From JACKCR01 sp041390305 (GTDB lineage: Bacteria > Eisenbacteria > RBG-16-71-46 > CAIMUX01): a DNA stretch of 64,000 nucleotides. Each line of letters opens with the position of its first letter. The first letter of the stretch is position 1. This document shows, in pieces, positions 36,186-44,909 of the stretch. The notes under the pieces are model-generated. The model searched no databases, had not been told where the DNA came from, and was given only the letters and a program-made list of their open reading frames with translations. The stretch lies in assembly GCA_041390305.1 (NCBI GenBank), contig JAWKQE010000005.1, positions 1 through 64,000 on the forward strand, given 5' to 3'. A program made the translations under genes and the position numbers.

Positions 36186-37833
36186 ATGGACCTCGGAAGT
36201 TGGCTCGACGCAATCGATGAGCCCGTCTTCGCTCTCGACGGCCTTGGCCGTTTCGTTGCGGTCAACGAGGCCGCGAGATTGCTGACGGGCTACGGTCTGG
36301 AAGAACTCCTCGGTGCGCCCTGCACCCGGGTGTTTCCGGACAACCTCTGCGGTTGCGGAGAGCACGAGAACGGTTCCATCCCGCGCGGAGAAACGGTCCT
36401 CGCCCGCAAGGACGGGGCGAAGTACAACGTCCTCGTCTCAAAGTCCAACCTAGAGCCGGAACCGGGCCAGCACTGGTCCCTCTACACGGTCCATCCCGAG
36501 GCCGCGGCCCGGGTCGACGTGTTCTCGCCGACCGAACGGCAGAGGTCGATCCTCGACAGTCTCGAGGAAGGCGTCGTCACGATCGACGAGAACTGGCGCG
36601 TCACCGCGCTCAACCGATCGGCGGTCCGGATCCTCGGCATTCCCGAGCACTCGGCGGTGGGCCTGCTCTGTAGCCACGTCCTGCGTTCTGAACTCTGCCA
36701 GGACAGCTGCCCCCTGACGCGGGTGCTGGAGCGGAAGAACGCAGTCCGAAACGAGCGCGTGCAGCTGACCAGGCATGACGGCCAGCCTGTCCAGGTCTCG
36801 ATCAACTGCGCCGTCCTTCGCAATTCGACGGGCGAGGACGCGGGTGGCGTTCTCTCCTTCCGGGAACTTCCGGAACCTCATCAGATCCCGGGTACGCTCG
36901 AAGGGACCGGGTTCCACGGCATGGTGGGCAAGTCCGGTTCGATGCGTCAGGTGTTCCGGCTCATCCAGGACGTCGCGGACAGCCCGTCCACCGTGCTCAT
37001 CACGGGCGAGTCCGGCACCGGAAAGGAACTCGTAGCGAACGCGGTGCAGGCGGAAAGCACCCGCCGCGACGGCCCTTCGTCCAGGTCAACTGCGCGGTCT
37101 TCTCGGAGGGAGTGCCGGAAAGCGAGCTGTTCGGCCACGTGAAGGGCTCCTTCACACATGCGCGTCGCGACCACCGCGGCCGCCGGAGCTCGCAGACGGG
37201 AACGCTCTTCCTGACGAGATCGGGGAGCTTCCAGCCTCGGCTGCAGGTGAACCTGCTCCGGGTACTCCAGGATCACACCTTCTGAACGTGTCGCGTGGCG
37301 AATCGACGATGACGGTGGATTTCCGTCTCATCGCCGCCACGAATCGGAATCTCGAGAGCCGGGTGCGGGAGGAAGTTCCGCGAAGATCTCTTCTACCGAC
37401 TCAACGTGATCCGGATCCGAGTTCCGCCGCTCCGTGAGCGTCAGGAGGACGTTCCGATCCTGGTCGATCACTTCGTCAGGAAGTTCTCGCATTTGACGAC
37501 GAAACCGGTGCGGTACGTCGACGAAGCGGCCATGAGCCATCTGGTGCAACACCGGTGGCCCGGGAACGTCCGGCAACTCGAGAACGCGATCGAGTACGCG
37601 TTCGCGCGCGCTCAAGGAGACGTGCTCACGGCGAGCCTCTTCCCTCCGGATGGGGACGGGGCCGGACTGACGGTATCCGGAACCCCGGCTGACAACACCG
37701 AGGCCCAGATCATCCTCGGAGCCCTGGAACGGCATCGCTGGCACCACGGCAAGGCCTCCGAGGAACCGGGGATTTCCCGTACGACGCCTGGCGGCGGATG
37801 CGGAAGCTCGAACGAGACCGCACCCCGGAGTGA
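36186..37833 (+). CDS. Double-PAS sigma54-dependent activator (frame broken from about 37078)
   Basis: The locus encodes about 550 residues. PAS 1 (about 5-110) begins WLDAIDEPVFALDGLGRFVAVN. PAS 2 (about 120-240) begins ILDSLEEGVVTIDENWRVTALN. Both PAS domains carry Cys clusters (APCTRVFPDNLCGCGEH and LCSHVLRSELCQDSCPL), suggesting a redox or metal centre. The AAA+ domain has Walker A GESGTGKE, then a frame change: a C is missing from the run at about 37078. After it FVQVNCAVF, ESELFGHVKGSFTHA (in place of GAFTGA), LFLDEIGELP and RLNVIRIRVPPLRERQEDV are read in shifting frames. The Fis-type HTH ends HGKASEE(P/L)GISRTT...RRMRKLE, stop 37831-37833. The next gene has a sigma54 promoter, so this is its likely activator. 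Confidence 0.85.
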
Positions 37834-37844
37834 CGCAACACCCG

Positions 37845-37858
37845 GTTGCAACAGCAAC
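37845..37858. promoter_or_regulatory. Dyad GTTGC-AACA-GCAAC, candidate activator-binding site
   Basis: A perfect 5-bp dyad lies 182 bp upstream of the -24/-12 promoter at 38040, at a normal distance for a sigma54 enhancer. Related GTTGCA sequences recur at about 37864 and a degenerate GTGCAAC near 37947. Role is inferred. Confidence 0.4.
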
Positions 37859-38039
37859 AGGTCGTTGCAGAGAGTCTCAACCAAGCCCCTAACTAGCTAC
37901 ACAACAGAGACATACACACACCCTCGCTCATCCCGGGGCTGTTTCGTGCAACTCAGTGTTTCGCCCAAGCGGGCCGTGAGACGGGTCCAGACTCGTCCGA
38001 CATGACGCAAGCTATTACCACAACAAATCTTGTGTCACC

Positions 38040-38055
38040 CGGCACAGCAGTTGCA
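38040..38055 (+). promoter_or_regulatory. Sigma54 (-24/-12) promoter of the cytochrome-rhodanese operon
   Basis: CGGCAC AGCAG TTGCA matches the consensus TGGCAC-N5-TTGCA at all but the first base, with GG and GC correctly spaced. Transcription would start near 38067, 26 bases before the ATG of the TPR gene at 38093. Confidence 0.75.
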
Positions 38056-38092
38056 CTTATGGCAACGGTATTCGTGCATCGGAGCTTTGACC

Positions 38093-38516
38093 ATGTCGGA
38101 AATGCTCGGAAATCGCTACCTGCTCGAGTTGAGATTCGAAGAGGCGATCCCGCACTTCGAGTCCCGGCTGCGCAAGGAACCTTGCGATCGAAAGACCGCG
38201 CAGAAGTTGGCGCTCTGCCACGCGCTCGCCGGCCACAAGGACGCGGCGGCGAAGTGGTTTCGTCTGTCTCTCGAGGCAGGCGCTGAAGAGCACAAGCCGG
38301 AGTCCCTGCTCTGGCAGGAAGTCGCGCAGTCGATTCGGGCCAGGCGCGATGCCCTCGGCAGCGAGAACAGCGCGATCGCTCTCGCCCTGGCTCAGCTCTT
38401 CCGCAGCCCGGGAACGGCTGTGGACACCGTGGAACACGTGATGGAAGAGACACCGACGCCGCCTGGCTCCGGGACGTTCTTCTCGCCTTCGGAGATCGAA
38501 TGGAGGACGGAGATGA
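38093..38516 (+). CDS. Small TPR-type protein, first gene of the cytochrome operon
   Basis: About 140 residues from ATG 38093 (GGAG eight bases upstream). Residues 5-75 form two tetratricopeptide-like helix pairs (LELRFEEAIPHFESRLRKE and KLALCHALAGHKDAAAKWFRLSLEAG). No signal peptide is seen, so it is cytoplasmic unless misread. In the sequence as given there is no stop before the cytochrome's start at 38513: the frame runs straight into its signal peptide. A TGA in the next frame overlaps that ATG (ATGA), so a lost base near the end of this gene is the simplest explanation. A scaffold or assembly role is inference. Confidence 0.6.
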
Positions 38517-39861
38517 GACGGACCATTGAACGCACCCTCTGCGGATGGCTGCTGGCGGGTGCGGTTGGCTGGTTGGCGCTCGGTTTGGTCGCGTGCAGTG
38601 ACGACGATGACAACCACCCGCTCACTCCAGAGGAACGGGCTGCCTCGACTGTCACACCGACGAAGCCCGCCTCATGGCCACGGCAACCCCAGACGACACG
38701 CCCGAGAACGAAGACTCGGGCGAAGGGTGAGGAGGCTCGGTACCTCCGTTGGAGGTATGGGAGAAGGTCCTGATCGACGGTACGAACGGTGAGGCGTTCC
38801 TCGCGAGCGTCCACGGTCAGATCCCGTGCACGAGTTGCCACGGTGGTTCCGGTTCCGCATCCGACAAGGACGCGGCCCATGCCGGACTCGTCGCCCGGCC
38901 GAGCGAGACGTCGGACGGCCCGTGTTCGGAGTGCCACTTCGAGACGTCGACCCTGCCGAACAGCCTCCACGGTGGACTCTGGGGCGAGAAGAACCTGGTC
39001 GCCGCGCGCTACGGCGCTGAGAACTTCGACGACCTGCCGGAGGGCGTGAAGCACGGCTACGGCCAGAACTGCGCCGGTTGTCACACCTCGTGTGGTGACT
39101 GCCACATCTCCCGCCCGGCCTCGGTCGGCGGCGGGTTCATCCGCTCCCACAAGTTCGGGTCCCCCGACATGGGGAACCAGTGCACGGCGTGCCACGGAAG
39201 CCGAGTGGGTGCCGAGTACCGCGGAGAGAACGAGGGCATTCGGGCCGACGTTCACTACCTCCCCGGCGGCCAGCGCTGCACGTTCTGCCACGGGGCCGAG
39301 GAGCTCCACGGCTCGGGCGAGCGCTACGCCCACCGCCTGGACGTTCCGAACGCGCCCCAGTGCGAGGACTGCCACGAGCCGGACTTCGCGCACAACAAGT
39401 GGCACGAACGGCATTGGGACGAACTCCAGTGCCAGGTCTGTCACAGCCAGGACTACAAGTCCTGCAACAGCTGCCACGCCGGCACCGGCCTCGCCGAGCC
39501 GTCGTACATCGGCTACAAGATCGGGAAGAACCCGGTACCCGACAAGCGGCGGTTCGACTACGTGCTGCTGCGTCACATCCCGATCGCGCCGGACACCTAC
39601 GAAGCCTGGGGAGTCCCGCTGCTCTCCAACTACGAGACCGAACCGACTTGGAAGTACGCCGCACCGCACAACATCCAGAGATGGACGGCTCGTACCGACG
39701 TTCCCGAGGGAGCCGGCTGCAGTAGTGCATGCCACCTCACGGAGAACGGAGTCGAAGGTCTCTTCCTACGTCAGGCAGATCTCGATGCCATGTCCGCCAC
39801 CGAAGCGGAGGCGAACCGCGATCTCATCGTTCCCAACGGAAATCCGCTCTACTGGAATTAA
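38513..39861 (+). CDS. Multiheme c-type cytochrome lipoprotein (10 CXXCH plus one CX3CH)
   Basis: About 449 residues. A lipoprotein signal (WLALGLVAC) ends at Cys28, followed by SDDDDN, like surface-export signals of Bacteroidota lipoproteins. Heme sites in order: CLDCH, CTSCH, CSECH, CAGCH, CGDCH, CTACH, CTFCH, CEDCH, CQVCH, CNSCH and a CSSACH with one extra residue. Many free His (about 20) could be distal ligands. The frame changes by one base near 38636-38640 (a short G run) between PEER and CLDCH, and the frame after it has one TGA at 38728-38730; from 38731 on it is clean. It is likely an outer-surface electron carrier or reductase; the partner is unknown. It starts with GGAGG and is followed after 15 bases by the rhodanese gene. 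Confidence 0.88.
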
Positions 39862-39876
39862 CGGAGGACTGGTTCC

Positions 39877-40917
39877 ATGAAACGCGCTCTTGCATTCTCG
39901 CTGCTCCCCTTCGCCCTGATTCTCGCCATCGGCCCGGTCGGCTGTAGTGACGACGACGACAACAAGGACCCGATCACTCCGCCGGTGATCGACGAGTTCG
40001 AACTCGCGACTAGCCTGGGTGACACGTACTTCACGAACTACACGACGCCGAGCGGTGCACCAGTCAACGTGAGCGCCCTTACGGTCTACGAGAACCTGTT
40101 CGTGGACGGCGACACGTCGAACGACCCCTACATCCTCGACTGGCGGAGCGCGGATGCCTTCAACAACGCTGGGCACATCGAAGGCGCCATCCGTGCCGAT
40201 ATCACCGACTTCGAGAACGTCCTGAACGCGATCCCCGCCGGGAAGACAGTTCTCAACGTCTGCTACACCGGCCAAACGGCGAGCCACGTCACCGCCTACA
40301 TGAACATGCTCGGAATCGAGGCTCAGAATCTGTTGCTCGGCATGTGCGGATGGACGGCGGACACCGAAGTCAATCTGAACAAGTGGGGCGCCGCCATCTC
40401 CAACGACCTCGCCAGCTGGCTCGAAACCGTGACGAACACCCCGAGCCAGGTCTACGACTTCCCCGCTCTCGACACGGGCAAGACCACTGCGGTCGAGATT
40501 CTTCGCGAGGCGGCCATCGACAATCTCGTCGCAAACCAGTTCAAGACGATCTCGGTCGCGAACCTCTACAACGAGATGGTCACGGACCCCGACAAGTACT
40601 TCATCGTGAACTACTTCACCGACACCCCCTACGACGCTGGTCATATTCCCGGCGCATACCAGTTCGTTCCGAAGCAGTCTCTCGGAAGGGAGCAGATGCT
40701 GAAGTATCTCCCGACGGACAAGACGATCGTCGTCTACTGCTACACGGGCCAGACGTCCTCCCAGGTGGTCGCCTATCTCAACGCCCTCGGATACGACGCT
40801 CGCTCACTCCTCTACGGGGTGAACGCGATCTGCCACGAAGACGACGTCATCTGCCCGAGCCCGGGACCGCGCTACGTGGACGCCACCCAGAACTACCCGG
40901 TCGTCACGACCCCGTAG
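39877..40917 (+). CDS. Tandem rhodanese-domain lipoprotein
   Basis: 346 residues. Lipobox AIGPVGC (Cys23) is followed by SDDDDNKD, the same acidic signal as the cytochrome before it. Two rhodanese-like domains: the first (about 60-180) has LDWRSADAFNNAGHIEGA and the active Cys129 in NVCYTGQTAS; the second (about 215-320) has VNYFTDTPYDAGHIPGA and Cys288 in VYCYTGQTSS. Both domains keep the catalytic Cys, so sulfur transfer or binding of sulfane sulfur is possible. The CYTGQTxS loop is of the type seen in periplasmic/secreted rhodaneses. GGAGG lies nine bases upstream. It closes the operon before a strong terminator. Confidence 0.92.
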   Translation: MKRALAFSLLPFALILAIGPVGCSDDDDNKDPITPPVIDEFELATSLGDTYFTNYTTPSGAPVNVSALTVYENLFVDGDTSNDPYILDWRSADAFNNAGHIEGAIRADITDFENVLNAIPAGKTVLNVCYTGQTASHVTAYMNMLGIEAQNLLLGMCGWTADTEVNLNKWGAAISNDLASWLETVTNTPSQVYDFPALDTGKTTAVEILREAAIDNLVANQFKTISVANLYNEMVTDPDKYFIVNYFTDTPYDAGHIPGAYQFVPKQSLGREQMLKYLPTDKTIVVYCYTGQTSSQVVAYLNALGYDARSLLYGVNAICHEDDVICPSPGPRYVDATQNYPVVTTP

Positions 40918-40947
40918 TCCAGTAGACCTCCGTCCGTGGGGTTCGAT

Positions 40948-40984
40948 ACGGGGAGGGGCCGAAAGGCTCCTCCCCGTTTTCTTT
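40948..40984 (+). terminator. Rho-independent terminator after the rhodanese gene
   Basis: ACGGGGAGGGGCC (40948-40960), GAAA loop, GGCTCCTCCCCGT (40965-40977), then TTTCTTT. Thirteen pairs with one G-T wobble. Confidence 0.9.
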
Positions 40985-41147
40985 GCGCAGACGCGCCGGG
41001 TGATTTGCGCTTGTTCGCGAACGCCGAATGCCGGAGCGTTCACGGCTCGTAACGTTGGCGCAGACAACGGGCCGGCGAGTCCCGGACCACCCCACGCCGA
41101 CAACCGACCAGTTACCGCAACCCAGTAACATAGGGAGAACCGGAACC

Positions 41148-41576
41148 ATGGGTGTCGAGATCCGATTCCACTACGTCGGCGACCTGCGCTGCGAGTCGAC
41201 GCACACTTCGTCCGGAACGGAACTCCACACGGACGCTCCGGTCGACAATCAGGGCCGTGGCGAATCGTTCTCCCCCACCGACCTCGTAGCCACGGCGCTC
41301 GGCAGCTGCATGCTCACGACGATGGGGATCGCGGCCAAGGCGCGTGGGTTCGACCTTCCGGGCGCGACGGCGACGGTCACGAAGGAGATGGTGGCCGATC
41401 CCTTCCGGCGGGTCGGGGCGCTCCACGGATCGATCCAGGTTCCCGGGCAGTTCTCCCCGGATCAGAAGCGGCTCCTGGAGGCGGCGGCAGAGTCGTGCCC
41501 GGTAGCTCAGTCCCTCAGCCCGAAGGTCGACGTTCGGATCTCGATCGAGTGGGTGGCCGGCGGCGGACAAGTCTGA
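41148..41576 (+). CDS. OsmC/YhfA-family protein (thiol peroxidase-like)
   Basis: 142 residues. The OsmC fold has the two redox cysteines: Cys54 in LGSCMLTTMG and Cys117 in AAESCPVAQSL. The SPTDLVATAL helix between the halves is typical. OsmC-like proteins reduce organic hydroperoxides and may handle persulfides. The start ATG 41148 has AGGGAG upstream; GTG frames further up lie in the spacer. It is separated from the rhodanese gene by the terminator, so it has its own promoter. It may still share function with the redox module upstream. Confidence 0.9.
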   Translation: MGVEIRFHYVGDLRCESTHTSSGTELHTDAPVDNQGRGESFSPTDLVATALGSCMLTTMGIAAKARGFDLPGATATVTKEMVADPFRRVGALHGSIQVPGQFSPDQKRLLEAAAESCPVAQSLSPKVDVRISIEWVAGGGQV

Positions 41577-41685
41577 CGCCCACTCGTCCGAGGCCCGAGA
41601 GAGGCGCGCCGACAGGCGAAGTCCAGCCGACATGCGGACGCCGCGCGCGCCGGTGACCTGCGAGAGGCCCGTCGTCGGGTGCGGG

Positions 41686-41724
41686 CGGCTACAGGTGCAG
41701 GCGGCTACAGGTGCAGGCGGCTAC
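41686..41724. repeat. 16-bp tandem repeat, 2.4 copies
   Basis: CGGCTACAGGTGCAGG at 41686 and 41702, then CGGCTAC at 41718. It runs into the last codons of the thioesterase gene (stop 41721). Confidence 0.75.
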
Positions 41725-42140
41725 TCGAGCCCCGCTCGCAGCCAGTCCGGGATCCGGATCGCGGTCCCGCCATCCTTCCCGACGGCGACATGGGTCGTCT
41801 CGCCTTCGACGAGCAGCTGGTCCCGGGCGTGGAGCTTGTAAAGGAAGGTGAGATCCCGGGTTCGGACTCGGCCCAGCCTCGTCTCGATCTGGACGAGGTC
41901 GTCGTAGAGAGCGGGCCGACGGACCCGGAAGCGGGCCTCGGTCACCGGAAGGGAGACCCCCCTCCCCTCCACGGAGGCATAGCTCAACCCCCTGTCCCGC
42001 ATGAGTTCCGTCCGACCGACCTCGAACCAGGTCAGGTAGTTCCCGTTGTAGACCACGCCCATTTGATCGGTATCGGAAAAATAGACCCGTACCTGGGTCA
42101 TTCCCCGCACCAACGACGTGTCCCATCCCGGCAGTTCCAT
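41721..42140 (-). CDS. Acyl-CoA thioesterase, YbgC/4-hydroxybenzoyl-CoA type
   Basis: 139 residues, hot-dog fold. The motif YFSDTDQMGVVYNGNYLTWFE contains the catalytic Asp (DTDQMG) and the following Tyr/His-equivalent positions; the residue usually His (HYxxY) is Asn. It hydrolyses short acyl- or aromatic acyl-CoA in the cytoplasm; YbgC associates with Tol-Pal in E. coli. The start ATG was chosen at 42140. It is convergent with osmC, and divergent from the redoxin gene. Confidence 0.88.
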   Translation of the reverse strand: MELPGWDTSLVRGMTQVRVYFSDTDQMGVVYNGNYLTWFEVGRTELMRDRGLSYASVEGRGVSLPVTEARFRVRRPALYDDLVQIETRLGRVRTRDLTFLYKLHARDQLLVEGETTHVAVGKDGGTAIRIPDWLRAGLE

Positions 42141-42169
42141 GCGGGGACGCTATCACAGCCTCGCCATGC

Positions 42170-42199
42170 TTGAAGCCCTCGAACGAACGGGTCTATACT
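42170..42199 (+). promoter_or_regulatory. Sigma70-type promoter of the redoxin gene
   Basis: TTGAAG (42170-42175), 18-bp spacer, TATACT (42194-42199), 40 bases before the ATG. Confidence 0.55.
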
Positions 42200-42238
42200 C
42201 GTTCTACGGGCACAAACGCTCGGGAGGGCAACATCTCG

Positions 42239-42841
42239 ATGACGCACCTTCGCCTCGCGCTTGGCGTGCTCTCCAGCCTCATTCTGACGCTGGTCGTCCA
42301 CGCTCCCGCGCAGGCAATCCAAGTTGGGGATCCGTTCCCCTCGATGACGCTGACCGACCTCGACGGGGATCGGTACGACCTGTCGAACATCTCCGGTAGG
42401 GTCGTCGTCATCTACTTCCTGGGCTCATCCTGTTCCTCGTGCGCCGGCATCGCCGACCAGATCGAAGGCGACTTCGTGACGGCGTATCGGGGAGAACGCG
42501 TCAGTGTGTTTGCGGTCGACTCGTGGGATGGGCTGTCCGACGAACTCGCGCGGGTTCGCGACGAGGCGGGAGTACGTTACCCGTTCCTCCTGAACGGGAA
42601 CGCGCTCGTCACCGCCTGCGACATCGAGTGGCACAGCTTCATCGTCCTCGACACGAGCGGGACCGTTCGGTACGTGAACGAGATCGCGTCGGGAGGCGAA
42701 TACGATCCGACGGGAATGCAGGCGGCCGTCGACGAGTTCCTCCCGGAACCGGTCGACACCGAGATCGTGACCTGGGGCGAGATCAAGCGGTTCTACGATC
42801 GCAATCGCCGGGAAGGTCGTCCGGTCTTCGTCTTCCCCTGA
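42239..42841 (+). CDS. Exported peroxiredoxin/thioredoxin-like redoxin
   Basis: 200 residues from ATG 42239 (GGAGGG ten bases upstream). A signal peptide covers about 1-26 (VVHAPAQA). AhpC/TSA-redoxin fold: GDPFPSMTLTDLDGDRYDLS, then the active CXXC in YFLGSSCSSCAGIAD. A C-terminal extension of about 40 residues follows (EIVTWGEIKRFYDRN). The CSSC pair replaces the usual single Cys of peroxiredoxin, so it may be a disulfide reductase/exchanger in the periplasm. Confidence 0.85.
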   Translation: MTHLRLALGVLSSLILTLVVHAPAQAIQVGDPFPSMTLTDLDGDRYDLSNISGRVVVIYFLGSSCSSCAGIADQIEGDFVTAYRGERVSVFAVDSWDGLSDELARVRDEAGVRYPFLLNGNALVTACDIEWHSFIVLDTSGTVRYVNEIASGGEYDPTGMQAAVDEFLPEPVDTEIVTWGEIKRFYDRNRREGRPVFVFP

Positions 42842-42878
42842 GCGCACCGGGCCCGCTCCGGGTCAACCGTTCTCCCGG

Positions 42879-43283
42879 TCAGCAACCCTCCGGTCCGAAG
42901 TAGTCGCACCTCGTCGTGCAGGTCTCGAAGATCGTGACGCGGTAGATCCCGTCGATCCGGCCCGCCAACCGCTCCCAGAACCAGATCGCGAGAACCTCCG
43001 AGGTCGGGTTGTCCAACCCTTCGATCTCGTTCAGGTAGCGATGGTCGAGTTCCTCGACCACGGGCTTCACGACGCGCGAGATCTCGGCGTAGTCCACGAG
43101 CCATCCGAGCCGTGGGTCGAGAGGGCCTCGGACTTCGACCTCCACCTCGAAGCTGTGGCCGTGGAGGCGTCGACACTTGTGTCCATCGGGCAGCAGCGGC
43201 AGCAGATGGGCCGACTCGAATCGGTAGCGCTTGCTGAGGGCCACCCGGTTCCTGGCGCCTTCGCTCAAGAGTTCTTCCTCCAT
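42879..43283 (-). CDS. queD: 6-carboxytetrahydropterin synthase QueD
   Basis: 134 residues from ATG 43283. The pterin synthase fold has zinc-binding His in FESAHLLP and RLHGHSFEV, catalytic Cys in HKCRRLHGH, and the VDYAEIS and LDHRYLNEI motifs, with Glu in the FETCTTRC segment. QueD turns dihydroneopterin triphosphate into 6-carboxytetrahydropterin, the first dedicated step of queuosine. It overlaps the end of queC by 19 bases in the minus-strand queE-queC-queD unit. Confidence 0.95.
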   Translation of the reverse strand: MEEELLSEGARNRVALSKRYRFESAHLLPLLPDGHKCRRLHGHSFEVEVEVRGPLDPRLGWLVDYAEISRVVKPVVEELDHRYLNEIEGLDNPTSEVLAIWFWERLAGRIDGIYRVTIFETCTTRCDYFGPEGC

Positions 43284-44028
43284 TGGGCCGGATACTCGAG
43301 CGGATCCTCCCCACCCGCTTCCACGAATCCCCGCTGACGCAGACGGCATGCATCGCACGCACCACACGGACTCCCGTCGGCGGCGGGGTCGTAGCAGCTC
43401 GAGGTCAGAGAGTAGTCGACACCGAGGGCGAGTCCGACTTCGACGATCTTCGCCTTCGTGAGGTGGAGGAGCGGAGCCCAGATCCGGATCGAATCGCCCT
43501 GGACGCCGCGGCGCGTCGCAAGATCCGCGACTCGCTGAAAGGCGTCGAGGTACTCGGGACGGCAGTCGGGGTATCCGCTGTAGTCGAGTGCGTTCACGCC
43601 GACCACGATCGCATCCGCGCCCAGAACCTCCGCCCATCCAAGGGCGAGCGCGAGGAAGACCGTGTTCCGGGCGGGAACGTAGGTCGAGGGGATCTCTGGC
43701 CTCTGCCTCGTGGGCTCGACCTCGTCCTTGGGAACGTCACCGGTGAAGAGAGACGATCCACCGAACCGGACAGGTCCACGCCACCGTGCGGTGGGCCTCC
43801 AGGCCCAGGTGCTCCCCAACGCGGAGGGCACACGCCAGTCGTGCCGGTGACGCTGCCCGTAGTCGATCGATAGTCCAGCAACGGTACTTCCCTGGCGCGG
43901 GCCATCGCGAGCGCGGTCGCGGAGTCGAGACCACCGGTTGAGCAGCACCACCGCACGCGGTGGCTGGCCGAGTGCGGCGGGTGGAGCGGTGCCGGACCCG
44001 CGGCCCGATGGCTGCGATCTTCGTTCAC
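43265..44028 (-). CDS. queC: 7-cyano-7-deazaguanine synthase QueC (frame broken near the N-terminus)
   Basis: The locus encodes about 250 residues. The ATP-binding P-loop reads AVVLL-(SGG)-LDSATALAMA across a frame change near 43935, followed by AGLSIDYGQRHRH; another break lies near 43830-43850 (CALRVGEHLGLEAHRT in a second frame). From 43780 to the stop the frame is clean, with FGGSSLFTG, YVPARNTVFLALAL, NALDYSGYPDCRPEY and the zinc site CYDPAADGSPCGACDACRLR. QueC makes preQ0 from 7-carboxy-7-deazaguanine. The start is uncertain: GTG 44028 is the best candidate. Confidence 0.88.
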
Positions 44029-44041
44029 TCTGTCCCTCGTC

Positions 44042-44678
44042 TCACACCCCGGTCGCAGTCGGACCGAAGAGCACCTTGTGCATCTGCACCTGCATGCGGA
44101 CCGGGAGCCGGTCGTCCAGGATCCACCGCGCGAGGTCGCCGGGTTCGACCGAGTCCCACACCGGTGAAAAGAGCACCGTCCACCGAGAGGCCTCCGGAAC
44201 CACCTCGCTCGCTCTCACTCGAAGTCCCGCCGGCTCGCGATCACGAATTTGATCTCGTCGCTCGGCTGAGGCGATCCAGGTTGTCCCACAGATTGCGGTG
44301 GGACTCGCCTGAGTCCGACACTTGACGTCCATGATCGTCTGGACCCGCGGTCCACGCCTTCCAGGAGACGGGCCCGCTCGTCTCCAGGAGCACTTCGTAG
44401 CCTCGGTCCGTGTAGCCGCGAGAGGAGGGGACGACACTCGGTCTGGGAGAGCGTGGCCTCCGCCGGTCACCTCGGGACGAGGTTCGGCCGAACCGGGCCA
44501 CCCCTTCAATCACGTCCTCGATCGTGCGGCTCATCCCACCGTGGAACGCGTACGCTGTGTCGCACCAGGAACACCGCAGCGGGCAGCCCGTGAGCCGGAC
44601 GAAGACGCACGGCCGCCCCGCATGCGTCGATTCGCCCTGAATCGAGCAGAAGATCTCCGTCACGCGGAGCTGGCTCAT
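44042..44678 (-). CDS. queE: 7-carboxy-7-deazaguanine synthase QueE (frame broken)
   Basis: The locus encodes about 212 residues. The N-terminus TEIFCSIQGESTHAGRPCVFVRLTGCPLRCSWCDT gives the radical-SAM cluster CPLRCSWC and the GES motif of QueE. The middle changes frame (SRGYEVLLETSG is still read). The C-terminus, in another frame, reads CTVLFSPVWDSVEP and VRMQVQMHKVLFG, as in QueE. It makes the 7-deazaguanine ring from QueD's product. It is the first gene of the unit, with a sigma70-type promoter at 44789-44817. Confidence 0.88.
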
Positions 44679-44788
44679 CTACGGAATCCTCCCAGTGTCT
44701 CGCTCGGCCGTACGGGCTCCGGGCCGGGCTCCGCCCGGCTCCGCGCCGGCCGGGCTCCGAGCCCCCGCCCCGCCCCGGCGAGCGTTGC

Positions 44789-44817
44789 ATGGTAGGGAAG
44801 CTCTTTTCCGGGGTCAA
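44789..44817 (-). promoter_or_regulatory. Promoter of the queE-queC-queD unit
   Basis: Minus strand TTGACC (44817-44812), 17-bp spacer, TACCAT (44794-44789). The leader to queE (ATG 44678) is about 105 bases and contains a G/C-rich CCGGGCTCCG-type low-complexity stretch. Confidence 0.5.
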
Positions 44818-44909
44818 CGGTCAGGCGTTCCGCCCATTTGGGTGATCGGGTGAGTCCCACCTCCAGAAGGGTCAGGAATCCGCCGATGGAGAGGCCAAGG
44901 AGGAGTGTG

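Noticed and set aside
38728..38730. TGA in the cytochrome as selenocysteine codon
   Set aside because: Position is in a Gly/Glu linker, not a redox site, beside another frame error; no SECIS-like hairpin seen.
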